Source of the DNA: Quatrionicoccus australiensis
Lineage (GTDB): Bacteria > Pseudomonadota > Gammaproteobacteria > Burkholderiales > Rhodocyclaceae
Direction: 5' to 3'
Assembly: GCF_020510425.1 (NCBI RefSeq)
Contig: NZ_JAHBAH010000001.1
Coordinates: forward strand, 2,213,001-2,277,000
Length of the DNA stretch: 64,000 nucleotides
Positions 55,025 through 63,060 of the stretch are shown here, piece by piece. The notes beneath the pieces were generated by a model. It had not been told where the DNA came from. It worked only from the letters and a program-made list of their open reading frames with translations, and did not search any database. The number at the start of each line of letters is the position of its first letter. The first letter of the stretch is position 1. The position numbers were made by a program, and so were the translations under genes.

Positions 55025-55050
55025 TTTTTAATTAATCAACGGAGCAGCTT

Positions 55051-55881
55051 GTGAAGCTCAAATTCTCGAAAATGCATGGTTTGGGCAACGATTTCGTTGT
55101 CCTTGACGGTGTCCGCCAGGCGGTTTCCCTGACGCCGGAACAACTACGCTACCTGGCCGACCGCAATTTCGGTGTCGGTTGCGACCAGATCCTGCTTGTC
55201 GAAGAGACTAGCCAGGCCGGTGTCGATTTCCGTTACCGCATCTTCAATGCTGACGGCAGCGAAGTCGAGCAATGCGGCAACGGCGCGCGCTGCTTCGTGC
55301 GTTTCGTGCATGAGCAGGGCTTGACCGACAAGCGCGAGATCAAGGTCGAGACCAAGCGCGGCATCATTACGCCGCGCCTCGAGGCGAACGGCAGCGTCAC
55401 CGTGGACATGGGCGAGCCGCGCTTCCTGCCGGCCGAGATTCCCTTCCTGCACGACGAGGATGTGGTCATCTACAACCTTGATGTGGCCGACGAAACGCTG
55501 GAAATCAGCGTCGTCTCGATGGGCAATCCGCATGCCGTGCAGGTCGTCGATAGCGTCGACACGGCGCCGGTCGGTCAACATGGTCCGTTAATCGAAAATC
55601 ACGAACAATTCCCGCAACGCGTCAATGCCGGCTTCATGCAGGTTGTTGACCGGCATGCGATCAAGCTGCGCGTGTTCGAGCGCGGTTCCGGCGAAACGCT
55701 GGCCTGCGGCACCGGCGCTTGCGCCGCCGTGGTCACCGGTATCCGCCGTGGCCTGCTCGACTCGCCGGTGCGTGTCACGACGCGTGGCGGCGACCTCAAT
55801 ATCGCCTGGGGCGGCCCCGGCCGTCCGGTCCTGATGACCGGCCCGGCGATGACTGTATTCACTGGAGAAATCGAATTATGA
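55051..55881 (+). CDS. dapF: Diaminopimelate epimerase
   Basis: DapF interconverts LL- and meso-diaminopimelate for lysine and peptidoglycan. The 276-aa protein begins [19 protein letters not shown] and has both catalytic Cys: C75 in [11 protein letters not shown] and C219 in [13 protein letters not shown] start with GGAGCAG upstream. DUF484 follows by ATGA overlap, the usual dapF-DUF484-xerC order in Proteobacteria. Confidence 0.96.
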   Translation: MKLKFSKMHGLGNDFVVLDGVRQAVSLTPEQLRYLADRNFGVGCDQILLVEETSQAGVDFRYRIFNADGSEVEQCGNGARCFVRFVHEQGLTDKREIKVETKRGIITPRLEANGSVTVDMGEPRFLPAEIPFLHDEDVVIYNLDVADETLEISVVSMGNPHAVQVVDSVDTAPVGQHGPLIENHEQFPQRVNAGFMQVVDRHAIKLRVFERGSGETLACGTGACAAVVTGIRRGLLDSPVRVTTRGGDLNIAWGGPGRPVLMTGPAMTVFTGEIEL

Positions 55882-56549
55882 GCGCGCTGTTCCCGGAAGA
55901 AGTTGCCGATTACCTGAAGAACAATCCCGGTTTCTTCGAGCAGTACGCCGATCTGGTGGCGCAGATTTTCGTGCCGCATCCGCATGGCGGGCGGGCGATT
56001 TCGCTGGCCGAACGGCAGATGCTGACGCTGCGCGAGAAGAATCGCCAGTCGGAAAGCAAGCTCGCCGAGCTGATCGCCTTCGGCGAGGAAAACGACGCGA
56101 TCAGCGAAAAGGTGCATCGTCTTGCGGTCGGCCTGGTCGCCGCGGAAACCTTCCAGGCGGTCATCCATCTGCTCAACTTCCACCTGCGTGACGATTTCTC
56201 GGTACCGCATGTCGCGCTGCGTCTGTGGAACAAGCCGGCCGATATCGATGATCTGCCGGAATTCGCGGCAGTCAGCGAGGAGTTGCAGGTTTTTGCCGAA
56301 ACGCTGGGGCGGCCGTATTGCGGCTCGACGGCCGGTTTCGGCACGGCCTCGTGGTTCGGCGAGCACGCCAACCACATCCGTTCGCAGGCGCTGATCGCGC
56401 TGCGCAACGGTGGCGGCACGATCGGCATGATCGCGCTGGGCAGCGAGGAGGCGCAGCGCTTCTACGCCGACATGGGCACGCTCTATCTCGAACGTCTGGG
56501 CGAGATGGTTTCTGCTGCGCTGGCCCGGGTGACCAAGAGCGTTCTGTGA
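55878..56549 (+). CDS. DUF484 (GAF-like) protein
   Basis: A 223-aa protein of the DUF484 family that sits between dapF and xerC in most gamma- and betaproteobacteria. It has the N-terminal helix [40 protein letters not shown] with a coiled-coil-like part to about residue 70, then a GAF-like domain ([26 protein letters not shown]). No catalytic residues are known; a role with XerC is only suggested by conserved neighbourhood. Confidence 0.88.
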   Translation: MSALFPEEVADYLKNNPGFFEQYADLVAQIFVPHPHGGRAISLAERQMLTLREKNRQSESKLAELIAFGEENDAISEKVHRLAVGLVAAETFQAVIHLLNFHLRDDFSVPHVALRLWNKPADIDDLPEFAAVSEELQVFAETLGRPYCGSTAGFGTASWFGEHANHIRSQALIALRNGGGTIGMIALGSEEAQRFYADMGTLYLERLGEMVSAALARVTKSVL

Positions 56550-57448
56550 GTCAGGCGGCTGACGCCGTTGCTGCCTGGCTGGCCGAACTGGCCGAGCAGC
56601 GCCGGCTGTCGCCGCACACGATCAGCAATTACCGGCGCGACCTCGACAAATTGCTGAGCGCGGCGGGCGCAACGCCGCTGGCCGAATTGCACGGCCAGCA
56701 GATTCGCCGCTTCATTGGCCAAATGCACGCGCAAGGCCTGGGCGGTCGCTCGCTGGCCCGTACCCTGTCGGCCTGGCGCGGCTTTTTCGCCTGGCTCGGC
56801 AGGCGTGGCGCAGTGCCTGCCAATCCGTGCGAGGGCGTGCGTTCCCCGAAATCACCCAAACTGTTGCCCAAGGCCTTGTCGGTCGATGAGGTCAATCGCC
56901 TGCTCGAACCCGTTGCCGACGACGATTCGCTGCTGGCGGCGCGCGATACGGCGATGTTCGAACTGTTCTACTCCTCCGGTCTGCGTCTCGCCGAGCTGGC
57001 CGCGCTCGACCGCGATGCGCTCGATTCCATCCTGCACGAAGGCGAGGTCAGGGTGCTCGGCAAGCGCAGCAAGGCGCGCATCGTGCCGGTCGGGCGCATG
57101 GCGCAGCGGGCGCTGGCGGCCTGGGCCGAGGTGCGCGACCAACTGGCCGGTGCCGACGAGGTGGCCTTGTTTGTCGGCCAGCGCGGCCGGCGGATCAGTC
57201 ATCGCGTGATCGAGGACCGTCTCGCCAAGCGTGCCGTGCAGCTCGGTTTGCCGCGCCACGTGCATCCGCATATGCTGCGCCATTCCTTCGCCTCGCATGT
57301 GCTGCAGTCCTCCGGCGACCTGCGCGCGGTGCAGGAAATGCTCGGCCACGCCAGCATCGCGTCGACGCAGGTTTATACGCATCTCGACTTCCAGCATCTG
57401 GCGCGGACCTATGATGCGGCGCATCCGCGGGCCAAGCGCAAGCCCTGA
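56546..57448 (+). CDS. xerC: Tyrosine recombinase XerC
   Basis: XerC with XerD resolves chromosome dimers at dif. The 300-aa recombinase has all catalytic residues: R147 (SSGLRLAEL), K173 (GKRSKAR), H242 and R245 (HPHMLRHSF), H268 (LGHAS) and nucleophile Y277 (VYTHLDF). GTG 56546 overlaps the DUF484 stop. Length is typical (about 300). No dif-like site was seen nearby. Confidence 0.94.
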   Translation: MSQAADAVAAWLAELAEQRRLSPHTISNYRRDLDKLLSAAGATPLAELHGQQIRRFIGQMHAQGLGGRSLARTLSAWRGFFAWLGRRGAVPANPCEGVRSPKSPKLLPKALSVDEVNRLLEPVADDDSLLAARDTAMFELFYSSGLRLAELAALDRDALDSILHEGEVRVLGKRSKARIVPVGRMAQRALAAWAEVRDQLAGADEVALFVGQRGRRISHRVIEDRLAKRAVQLGLPRHVHPHMLRHSFASHVLQSSGDLRAVQEMLGHASIASTQVYTHLDFQHLARTYDAAHPRAKRKP

Positions 57449-57515
57449 TCTGGGCTGGCAAAATCGCCTGTGGCAGACGGTCGACCGTTAAAAAAGCAGG
57501 AAAATCCGGCTTCAA

Positions 57516-57544
57516 TTGACCTGCGGGCTGTCTACCTCTATGAT
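57516..57544 (+). promoter_or_regulatory. Near-consensus promoter of the small basic protein gene
   Basis: TTGACC (57516-57521), exactly 17 bases, TATGAT (57539-57544). The transcript would start near 57551, giving a leader of about 33 bases with AAGGAG at 57572-57577. One of the best promoters in the window, comparable with that of the tRNA genes. Confidence 0.8.
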
Positions 57545-57583
57545 TCACGGTTTTGAAAATTCGCCGGAATCAAGGAGTTAGTC

Positions 57584-57736
57584 ATGGCTATCAATCGCAC
57601 CCGCCGCTCTTCCCTCGAGCGCCGCAGCATTTCCAAGTCTGCCAAGCGTCTGTTCAAGGGCGACGGCAAGACCGCATTCAAGGTCATCTACGCTGCCGAA
57701 TGCCACGCTCGTAACCGCAAGGCACTGGGCGCTTAA
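57584..57736 (+). CDS. Small very basic 50-aa protein, function unknown
   Basis: A 50-residue product, too short for usual gene callers, begins MAINRTRRSSLERRSISKSA and ends NRKALGA. It holds about 15 Lys/Arg and only a few acidic residues, no signal peptide and no membrane segment, so it is likely a cytoplasmic nucleic-acid- or ribosome-binding protein, though I recognise no family. Support for a real gene is unusually good: promoter 57516-57544, ribosome site AAGGAG six bases before ATG 57584, and an intrinsic terminator 19 bases after the stop. It stands alone between xerC and the RlmI-like gene. One Cys and a His-Ala-Arg-Asn run sit near the C-terminus. Confidence 0.85.
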   Translation: MAINRTRRSSLERRSISKSAKRLFKGDGKTAFKVIYAAECHARNRKALGA

Positions 57737-57755
57737 GCTGCTGTACCGTATTTCG

Positions 57756-57790
57756 AGCCCCGGTTGCCGCAAGGCAGCCGGGGCTTCTTT
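57756..57790 (+). terminator. Intrinsic terminator of the small-protein gene
   Basis: AGCCCCGG (57756-57763) plus TGCC pairs with GGCA plus CCGGGGCT (ending 57785), loop GCAA, followed by TCTTT. Single mismatch inside the stem. It isolates the 50-aa gene as a monocistronic unit. Confidence 0.8.
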
Positions 57791-57844
57791 CATTGTGAAG
57801 CCGCTTTTTGCCGGCTTCGTGGCGCGACAAGGCGGAAAAATCTT

Positions 57845-59038
57845 ATGGCTCAACTGATCCTGATGCCGGGCAAGGAACGTTCGGCGTTCAAGCAGCATCA
57901 TCCCTGGGTGTTCGCCGGCTCGGTCGGTCGCCTCGAAGGGCGTGCCCGGCCGGGCGATACGGTCGAGGTGCTGGCCGACAACCTGCGCCCGCTCGGGCGC
58001 GCCGCCTACAGCCCGAAATCGCAGATTCGCGCCCGCTTCTGGACTTTCGATGCCGAAGAGTCGATCGACGACGCCTTCTTCAAGCGCCGTGTCGCGGCCG
58101 CCGTCGAACGCCGTCGCGCCCTGCCCGAGTTGCGCGGTCAGCAGGGCCTGCGCCTGATCCACGCCGAATCGGATGGCCTGCCCGGCGTCATCGCCGACCA
58201 GTACGGCGACACCATCGTCGTCCAGCTCACCTCGGCCGGTGCCGACAAGTGGCGCAACGCCATCGTTGCCGGCCTGGTCAAGGCGACCGGCTGCGCCCGC
58301 GTCTATGAGCGCTCCGATTCCGACGTGCGCGGCATGGAAGGCCTCGAGCCGACCACCGGCTGGCTGTATGGCGAAGCGCCGGCGACACCGCTGTCCATCG
58401 ACGAGAATGGCGTACGCCTGGCGGTCGACGTCGTCGGCGGGCACAAAACCGGGTTCTATCTCGACCAGCGCGACAACCGTGCGCTGCTCGGCCAGCTCGC
58501 TGCCGGCAAGGACGTCCTGAACTGTTTCTGCTACACCGCCGGCTTCTCGCTGCAGGCGCTGGCTGGCGGTGCCGCCAGCGTGCTGTCGATCGACTCCTCC
58601 GGCCCGGCCCTGGCGCAGGGTAAGGCTAATCTGGCGCTCAATCCGCAATTGCCGGCCGAACGCGCCCAGTGGCAGGAGGCGGACGTCTTCCAGGCGCTGC
58701 GCGATTTCAGGAAGGAAGGCCGTCAGTTCGACCTGATCGTGCTCGATCCGCCCAAGTTCGCGCCCTCTGCTTCGCATGCCGAGCGCGCCGCCAAGGCCTA
58801 CAAGGACATCAATGTCTTCGGTTTCAAGCTGTTGAAGCCGGGCGGCTTGCTGATGACCTATTCCTGTTCGGGCGGTATCGGGCTTGAACTGTTCCAGAAG
58901 ATCGTTGCCGGCGCCGCTCACGACGCCGGACGCGAGGCGCGCATCGTGCGCCGTCTGGCCGGTGCGGCTGATCACCCGGTCGCGTTGAACTTTCCGGAAG
59001 GCGAATATCTCAAAGGTCTGCTCGTCCAGGTCGATTAA
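57845..59038 (+). CDS. rlmI: Class I SAM-dependent rRNA methyltransferase (RlmI-like)
   Basis: A 397-aa protein combining an N-terminal PUA-like RNA domain (MAQLILMPGKERSAFKQHHPWVFAGSVGRLEG) with an RlmI/RlmK-type methyltransferase: GLPGVIADQYGDTIVVQL, GHKTGFYLDQRDNRALLGQLAAGKDVLNCFCYTAGFS, VLDPPKFAPSASHA and LLMTYSCSGG. RlmI makes 5-methylcytosine 1962 in 23S rRNA; Cys in SCSGG is the catalytic position. Start ATG 57845 gives the family length. The metal-uptake cluster starts 9 bases after its stop. Confidence 0.85.
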   Translation: MAQLILMPGKERSAFKQHHPWVFAGSVGRLEGRARPGDTVEVLADNLRPLGRAAYSPKSQIRARFWTFDAEESIDDAFFKRRVAAAVERRRALPELRGQQGLRLIHAESDGLPGVIADQYGDTIVVQLTSAGADKWRNAIVAGLVKATGCARVYERSDSDVRGMEGLEPTTGWLYGEAPATPLSIDENGVRLAVDVVGGHKTGFYLDQRDNRALLGQLAAGKDVLNCFCYTAGFSLQALAGGAASVLSIDSSGPALAQGKANLALNPQLPAERAQWQEADVFQALRDFRKEGRQFDLIVLDPPKFAPSASHAERAAKAYKDINVFGFKLLKPGGLLMTYSCSGGIGLELFQKIVAGAAHDAGREARIVRRLAGAADHPVALNFPEGEYLKGLLVQVD

Positions 59039-59047
59039 ACTGCCCAC

Positions 59048-59329
59048 GTGAATTCGCTGCGCCATCTCCTTCTCGTTGTCGTCCTCTGCTTCGCCCAACT
59101 GGCGGCGGGGGCGCATGCCGTCGAGCATGCCGCGGGCAAGGAGGGGGCGCTGCCGGCGCATGCCTGCGAACTCTGCCTGGCGGCGCACGACCTCGGTTCG
59201 GCGCTGCCGTCGCTGGCGGTTCTGCCGCCGCTGGTGGCTGCCTGTCTCGTCCCCGAAGCGCTGCAAACGCACGCGCGCACCGCTTTTCCACCGCCGCTGG
59301 CCCGCCAGCGCGATCCTCCTGCTGCCTGA
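59048..59329 (+). CDS. Small exported CxxC protein of the metal cluster
   Basis: A 93-aa protein from GTG 59048 with a signal peptide (MNSLRHLLLVVVLCFAQLAAGAHA) and a HACELCLAAHDLGSAL segment, i.e. a CxxC with two nearby His. It resembles the short proteins found with zinc or copper transport genes (DUF2946-like), but I cannot name the family. Probably periplasmic or membrane-anchored metal handling; it leads the metal-transport cluster without its own promoter that I can see. Confidence 0.55.
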   Translation: MNSLRHLLLVVVLCFAQLAAGAHAVEHAAGKEGALPAHACELCLAAHDLGSALPSLAVLPPLVAACLVPEALQTHARTAFPPPLARQRDPPAA

Positions 59330-59424
59330 AAACTGCCATTTTTGAAGCGTCGACCGTCTGACGCGCCTGTCTATATCGACAAGCGCCGTCGCCGGTCGCA
59401 ACCGTGCATTTTCAGGAGAAACCC

Positions 59425-60780
59425 ATGCAGAAGTCTTTTGCCATGGCTGCCTTGCTTGCCGCGTCGTGCGCGGCGCAGGCGGCTGGCAGTGATGCCGATC
59501 TGGCCGCCATTCGCGCCCAGATCGCCGAAATGAAACAGAGCTACGAGCAGCGCATTGCCGCGCTCGAAAACAAACTTGCCGAAGCGGAAAGCAGGACGGC
59601 CCAGAGCGCCGCTGCGCCCGTCGCCGTCGCGCCGGCGGCCCAGTCCTCGGCCAGTGCCTTCAATCCCGAGGTATCGCTGATCCTGCAGGGCAAGCTGCGC
59701 CAGATGAAGGACATTCCGAATCGCGGCATCACCGGTTTCTTCCCTGCCGGTGTCGAGGGCGCCAACGGGCGCGGTTTTTCGGCCGACGAAACTGAACTGG
59801 TACTCGCCGCCAATATCGATCCCTATTGGCGCGGCCAGGCGATTGTCGCGATGGCCGACGGGCAGGCCGAGATCGAGGAAGCCTGGTTCCAGTCCTTGGC
59901 GATCGGCCACGGCGTCGGCCTCAAGGCCGGGCGCTTCCGCTCGGGCATTGGCTACATCAACGAGCAGCATCCGCATGCCCGCGATTTTGCCGATGCACCG
60001 CTGATGTATCAGGCGATGTTCGGTGACAGCTACGCCCAGGACGGTGTGCAGCTCAAATGGCTGGCACCGACGCCACTCTTCGTCGAATTCGGCGCCGAAG
60101 TCGGGCGTGGTGCCAATTTCCCGGGCACCGACCGCAATCGTAACGGTGCCGGCGGTTCGGCGCTGTACGTGCACGTCGGCGATGATCTCGGGGTCGAAAA
60201 CAGCTGGCGGGTCGGCCTGTCCTGGCTGAAGACCAAGGCCGGCGAGCGCAGTGCCGACTTCACCGATTTGGCGGGCGTGACGGCGCAGGGTGCCTTCACC
60301 GGCGACTCGACGACCTGGCTCGCCGATTTCGTCTGGAAATGGGCGCCGAACGGTAATCCGAAGTACCAGAACTTCAAGTTCCAGGGCGAGTATTTCGCGC
60401 GCCAGGAGAAGGGTGCGCTGAATTGCAGCTCGGCTGATGCCGCCAGCTTGTGCAATGTCGCCGTTGAAAGCGCTTACCGCACGCGTCAGTCCGGCTGGTA
60501 CACGCAGGGCGTTTACCAATTCACCCCGGAATGGCGGGCCGGTCTGCGCTACGAACAGCTCGACAGCGGTACGCGCGATTTCGGTCTGAATACGGCTAAC
60601 CTGGCGGTCGACGCCTATAAACCGAAGAAAACCACGGCGATGGTCGATTACAGCTGGAGCGAGTTTTCGCGCGTCCGCCTGCAGTACGCCCAGGACAAGT
60701 CGATGGCGGGGATCACCGACAAGCAGTGGACCCTGCAGTACATCATGAGTCTCGGCGCCCACGGCGCTCACAAATTCTAG
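59425..60780 (+). CDS. Outer-membrane beta-barrel protein with coiled-coil N-terminus
   Basis: A 451-aa protein with signal peptide (MQKSFAMAALLAASCAAQAA), a heptad-rich helical stretch (about residues 28-60, IRAQIAEMKQSYEQRIAALENKL) and a beta-rich domain with alternating aromatic strands ending in a terminal Phe (GAHKF), typical of outer-membrane porins. ATG 59425 has CAGGAG nearby; an in-frame GTG at 59404 is less likely. With the transporter downstream it probably passes a metal or chelate across the outer membrane. It could also be an efflux- or phosphate-type porin. Confidence 0.7.
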   Translation: MQKSFAMAALLAASCAAQAAGSDADLAAIRAQIAEMKQSYEQRIAALENKLAEAESRTAQSAAAPVAVAPAAQSSASAFNPEVSLILQGKLRQMKDIPNRGITGFFPAGVEGANGRGFSADETELVLAANIDPYWRGQAIVAMADGQAEIEEAWFQSLAIGHGVGLKAGRFRSGIGYINEQHPHARDFADAPLMYQAMFGDSYAQDGVQLKWLAPTPLFVEFGAEVGRGANFPGTDRNRNGAGGSALYVHVGDDLGVENSWRVGLSWLKTKAGERSADFTDLAGVTAQGAFTGDSTTWLADFVWKWAPNGNPKYQNFKFQGEYFARQEKGALNCSSADAASLCNVAVESAYRTRQSGWYTQGVYQFTPEWRAGLRYEQLDSGTRDFGLNTANLAVDAYKPKKTTAMVDYSWSEFSRVRLQYAQDKSMAGITDKQWTLQYIMSLGAHGAHKF

Positions 60781-60789
60781 GAGCCGACG

Positions 60790-61686
60790 ATGAACAAGCT
60801 GTTTGCAACCCTGCTTTTGACCCTGGCTGCACTGCCGGCGCAGGCTGATCTCAAGGTTTTTGCCACGGTGCCGGAATGGGCAGCGCTGGCGCGCGAGATC
60901 GGTGGCGACAAGGTACAGGTTTATGCCGCAACCACCGCCTTCCAGGATCCGCACCGGATCGAGGCCAAGCCCTCCCTGCTGGCGCAGGCGCGTCAGGCCA
61001 ACCTGGTCGTTGCCGCCGGCGCCGATCTCGAAATCGGCTGGCTGCCGCTGGTTCTGCGCGATTCCGGCAATGCCGCGATCCAGCCGGCGCAGCCCGGCTA
61101 TTTCGAGGCCTCGGCCTGGGTCAACCGCCTGGAGGTGCCGACTGTCCTTGACCGGGCACATGGTGACGTGCACGCCGCCGGCAATCCGCACGTCCATCTC
61201 GATCCGCGCAACGTGCTCAAGGTCGGCGAAGCGCTGACGGCGCGCATGGCCGAGCTCGATCCGGCTCAGGCCGCGACCTACCGGAGCGGTTTCAAGACTT
61301 TTGCCGGCAAGTGGCAAGTCGCCATGGCGCGCTGGGAGAAGGAGGCGGCACCCTTGCGCGGCATCGGCGTGCTGGTGCATCACCGCTCATTCGTCTATCT
61401 GGAAAGCTGGCTGGGTATGCGCGAACTCGGTGCCCTTGAGCCAAAACCGGGGATCGAGCCGAGCAGTGGTCATCTGACCAGCCTGCTCGCCCGGCAGCAG
61501 GCAACGCCGGCGAAGATGGTGCTGCGTGCGGCCTACCAGCAGGACGGGCCGAGCCAGTGGATTGCCGGCAAGGCAGGCATTCCAGCCGTGTTGTTGCCGT
61601 ATACCGTGGGTGGCACGCTGGAGGCGAAGGACTTGTTCGGCTTGTTCGACGATACGCTGCAACGTCTGCTGAAAGCGGCACGTTGA
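60790..61686 (+). CDS. ZnuA-like metal-binding protein of an ABC transporter
   Basis: A 298-aa periplasmic solute-binding protein (signal MNKLFATLLLTLAALPAQA) of cluster A-I, the family of ZnuA, MntC and TroA. Metal-ligand motifs: DPHRIEAKPS (first His), GNPHVHLDPRN (His pair) and LVHHRSFVYLESW (third His), then EPSSGHLTSLL. It lacks the long His/Asp-rich loop of classic ZnuA, so zinc or manganese are both possible. It is followed at once by the ATPase gene. Confidence 0.85.
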   Translation: MNKLFATLLLTLAALPAQADLKVFATVPEWAALAREIGGDKVQVYAATTAFQDPHRIEAKPSLLAQARQANLVVAAGADLEIGWLPLVLRDSGNAAIQPAQPGYFEASAWVNRLEVPTVLDRAHGDVHAAGNPHVHLDPRNVLKVGEALTARMAELDPAQAATYRSGFKTFAGKWQVAMARWEKEAAPLRGIGVLVHHRSFVYLESWLGMRELGALEPKPGIEPSSGHLTSLLARQQATPAKMVLRAAYQQDGPSQWIAGKAGIPAVLLPYTVGGTLEAKDLFGLFDDTLQRLLKAAR

Positions 61687-62261
61687 ATCCGCTGCTTGAC
61701 GCGGAAGGCCTGGTGGCCGGCTGGGAGCAGCCGGCCACCAGGCCCTTTGATTTCGCGGTCGGGGCTGGCGAAGTGGTCGGCCTGACCGGACCGAACGGGG
61801 TCGGCAAGAGCACGGCGCTCGCCGTTTTTGCCGGTCGTGCGACGCGTTTTGCCGGTCGTCTCGAACTGGCGCCCGGCTTGCGTCTCGCCTTGCAGACGCA
61901 GGACGTGCCGCCCTTGCTCGGCCTGCCGGTTTCGGCGCGCGAACTGCTCGCCCTGACCGGCGCCACGCCGGAAGGCCTGCCACCCTGGCTGGCCGGGCGT
62001 CTGGATCAGCGTCTCGACCGCCTGTCCGGCGGCCAGCGCCACTATCTTGCCTTGTGGGCCATCCTGCAGGCGCCGGCCGACCTGGTGCTGCTCGACGAAC
62101 CGACCAACAACCTTGATGCGGCCGGTGTCGCGCACCTGACGGTCAACCTGCGCCAGCGGGCAAAAACCGGCGCCGGCATCGTTGTCGTCAGCCACGATGC
62201 AGCCTTCGTTGCCGACGTCTGCGATCGCGTCGTTGTTCTGGGAGCCTGCGATGTGGAGTGA
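61683..62261 (+). CDS. ABC transporter ATP-binding protein of the metal system
   Basis: A short (192-aa) ATPase from TTG 61683, whose start overlaps the previous stop. Walker A GPNGVGKSTAL, Q-loop (LQTQDVPPLLGLP), signature RLSGGQRHYLALWAIL, Walker B LVLLDEPTNNLD and H-loop VVVSHDAAFVADVC are all present, so it should be active despite its size. It pairs with the permease, whose start overlaps its end by 11 bases. Confidence 0.82.
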   Translation: MNPLLDAEGLVAGWEQPATRPFDFAVGAGEVVGLTGPNGVGKSTALAVFAGRATRFAGRLELAPGLRLALQTQDVPPLLGLPVSARELLALTGATPEGLPPWLAGRLDQRLDRLSGGQRHYLALWAILQAPADLVLLDEPTNNLDAAGVAHLTVNLRQRAKTGAGIVVVSHDAAFVADVCDRVVVLGACDVE

Positions 62262-63015
62262 GCTTTTCCTGATTCCCTTCCTGACCGGGCTTGTCCTGGC
62301 CGTGCTCTTGCCCTTGCTCGGTTGCTACCTGCGCCTGCGTGACGAATGGCTGGCGGCTCTCGCCTATTCGCATGTCGCGGCAGCCGGTACCTTGCTCGCC
62401 CTGGTCGCCGCTTTGCCTCCGGCCCTGGGGGGCTTGGGGGCGGCTGCGGCGGTCGGTGCAGGCAAGCGTTTTTTTGCCCGCCGTCTGGCCGGCGGGGCGA
62501 GTTATGCGCTCCTGCTGCTGGCGGGCTGGGCCGTCGCGGTACTGGTTGCCGCCAACCAGCCGAGCGCGGAACGCCTCGGGCATGCCTTGTTTGACGGTCA
62601 GCTCTACTTTGCCGACAGTCAGCAACTGTGGCTGGTCGGCGTATTTTCTGTTCTCGCCTTGCTGGTGTTGCGTCTCTTGTCGCAGCACCTGTTGCTCGCC
62701 CATCTTTACCCCGATTTCTTCCGGGTACGTGGCTTGCGCACCTGGCCGATCCAGACCGGATTCGATGTCCTGGCCGCGCTGGCGCTGGCTTTGGCGACGA
62801 TGAGCCTCGGTGTGATGGGCGCCTTCGCCCTGGTTTTCATCCCGCCCTGGCTCGCCTTCCGGCGTGCTGCCAACTGGCGGCGGGGCTTGCTGCTGGCCGT
62901 GCTGATCGGCGTGCTGGCCTATGTTGCCGCTTTCCTCGGTGCGCTGGTGCTGGACCAGCCATTCGGACCAATGCTGGCTCTCGTCTTGATCACTGTCGGC
63001 CTGGTGATTGCATGA
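62251..63015 (+). CDS. ABC transporter permease of the metal system (ZnuB-like)
   Basis: A 254-aa membrane protein with seven to eight helices. FLTGLVLAVLLPLLGCYLRLRDEWLAALAYSHVAAAGTLLALVAAL resembles the ABC-3 (zinc/manganese) permease family, with SLGVMGAFALVFIPPWLAFRR late in the sequence. Together with 60790 and 61683 it makes a complete importer. Start ATG 62251 overlaps the ATPase gene by 11 bases. Confidence 0.8.
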   Translation: MWSELFLIPFLTGLVLAVLLPLLGCYLRLRDEWLAALAYSHVAAAGTLLALVAALPPALGGLGAAAAVGAGKRFFARRLAGGASYALLLLAGWAVAVLVAANQPSAERLGHALFDGQLYFADSQQLWLVGVFSVLALLVLRLLSQHLLLAHLYPDFFRVRGLRTWPIQTGFDVLAALALALATMSLGVMGAFALVFIPPWLAFRRAANWRRGLLLAVLIGVLAYVAAFLGALVLDQPFGPMLALVLITVGLVIA

Positions 63016-63060
63016 CATTCGGCGGCGTGCTAAAACACTGGTTCTGTGTGCGGAGCAGTT

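Noticed and set aside
57578..59401. Minus-strand open frame of 607 codons opposite the small basic protein and RlmI-like genes
   Set aside because: Shadow frame; RlmI-like motifs, promoter and terminator of the 50-aa gene all support the plus strand.
59330..59424. Zur operator ahead of the porin gene
   Set aside because: I looked for the AT-rich inverted GTTATA/TATAAC type pattern and found none; the stretch is GC-rich with only a ribosome site near its end.
59371..61383. Minus-strand open frame of 670 codons
   Set aside because: Opposite the porin and ZnuA-like genes; no domain and unnatural composition.
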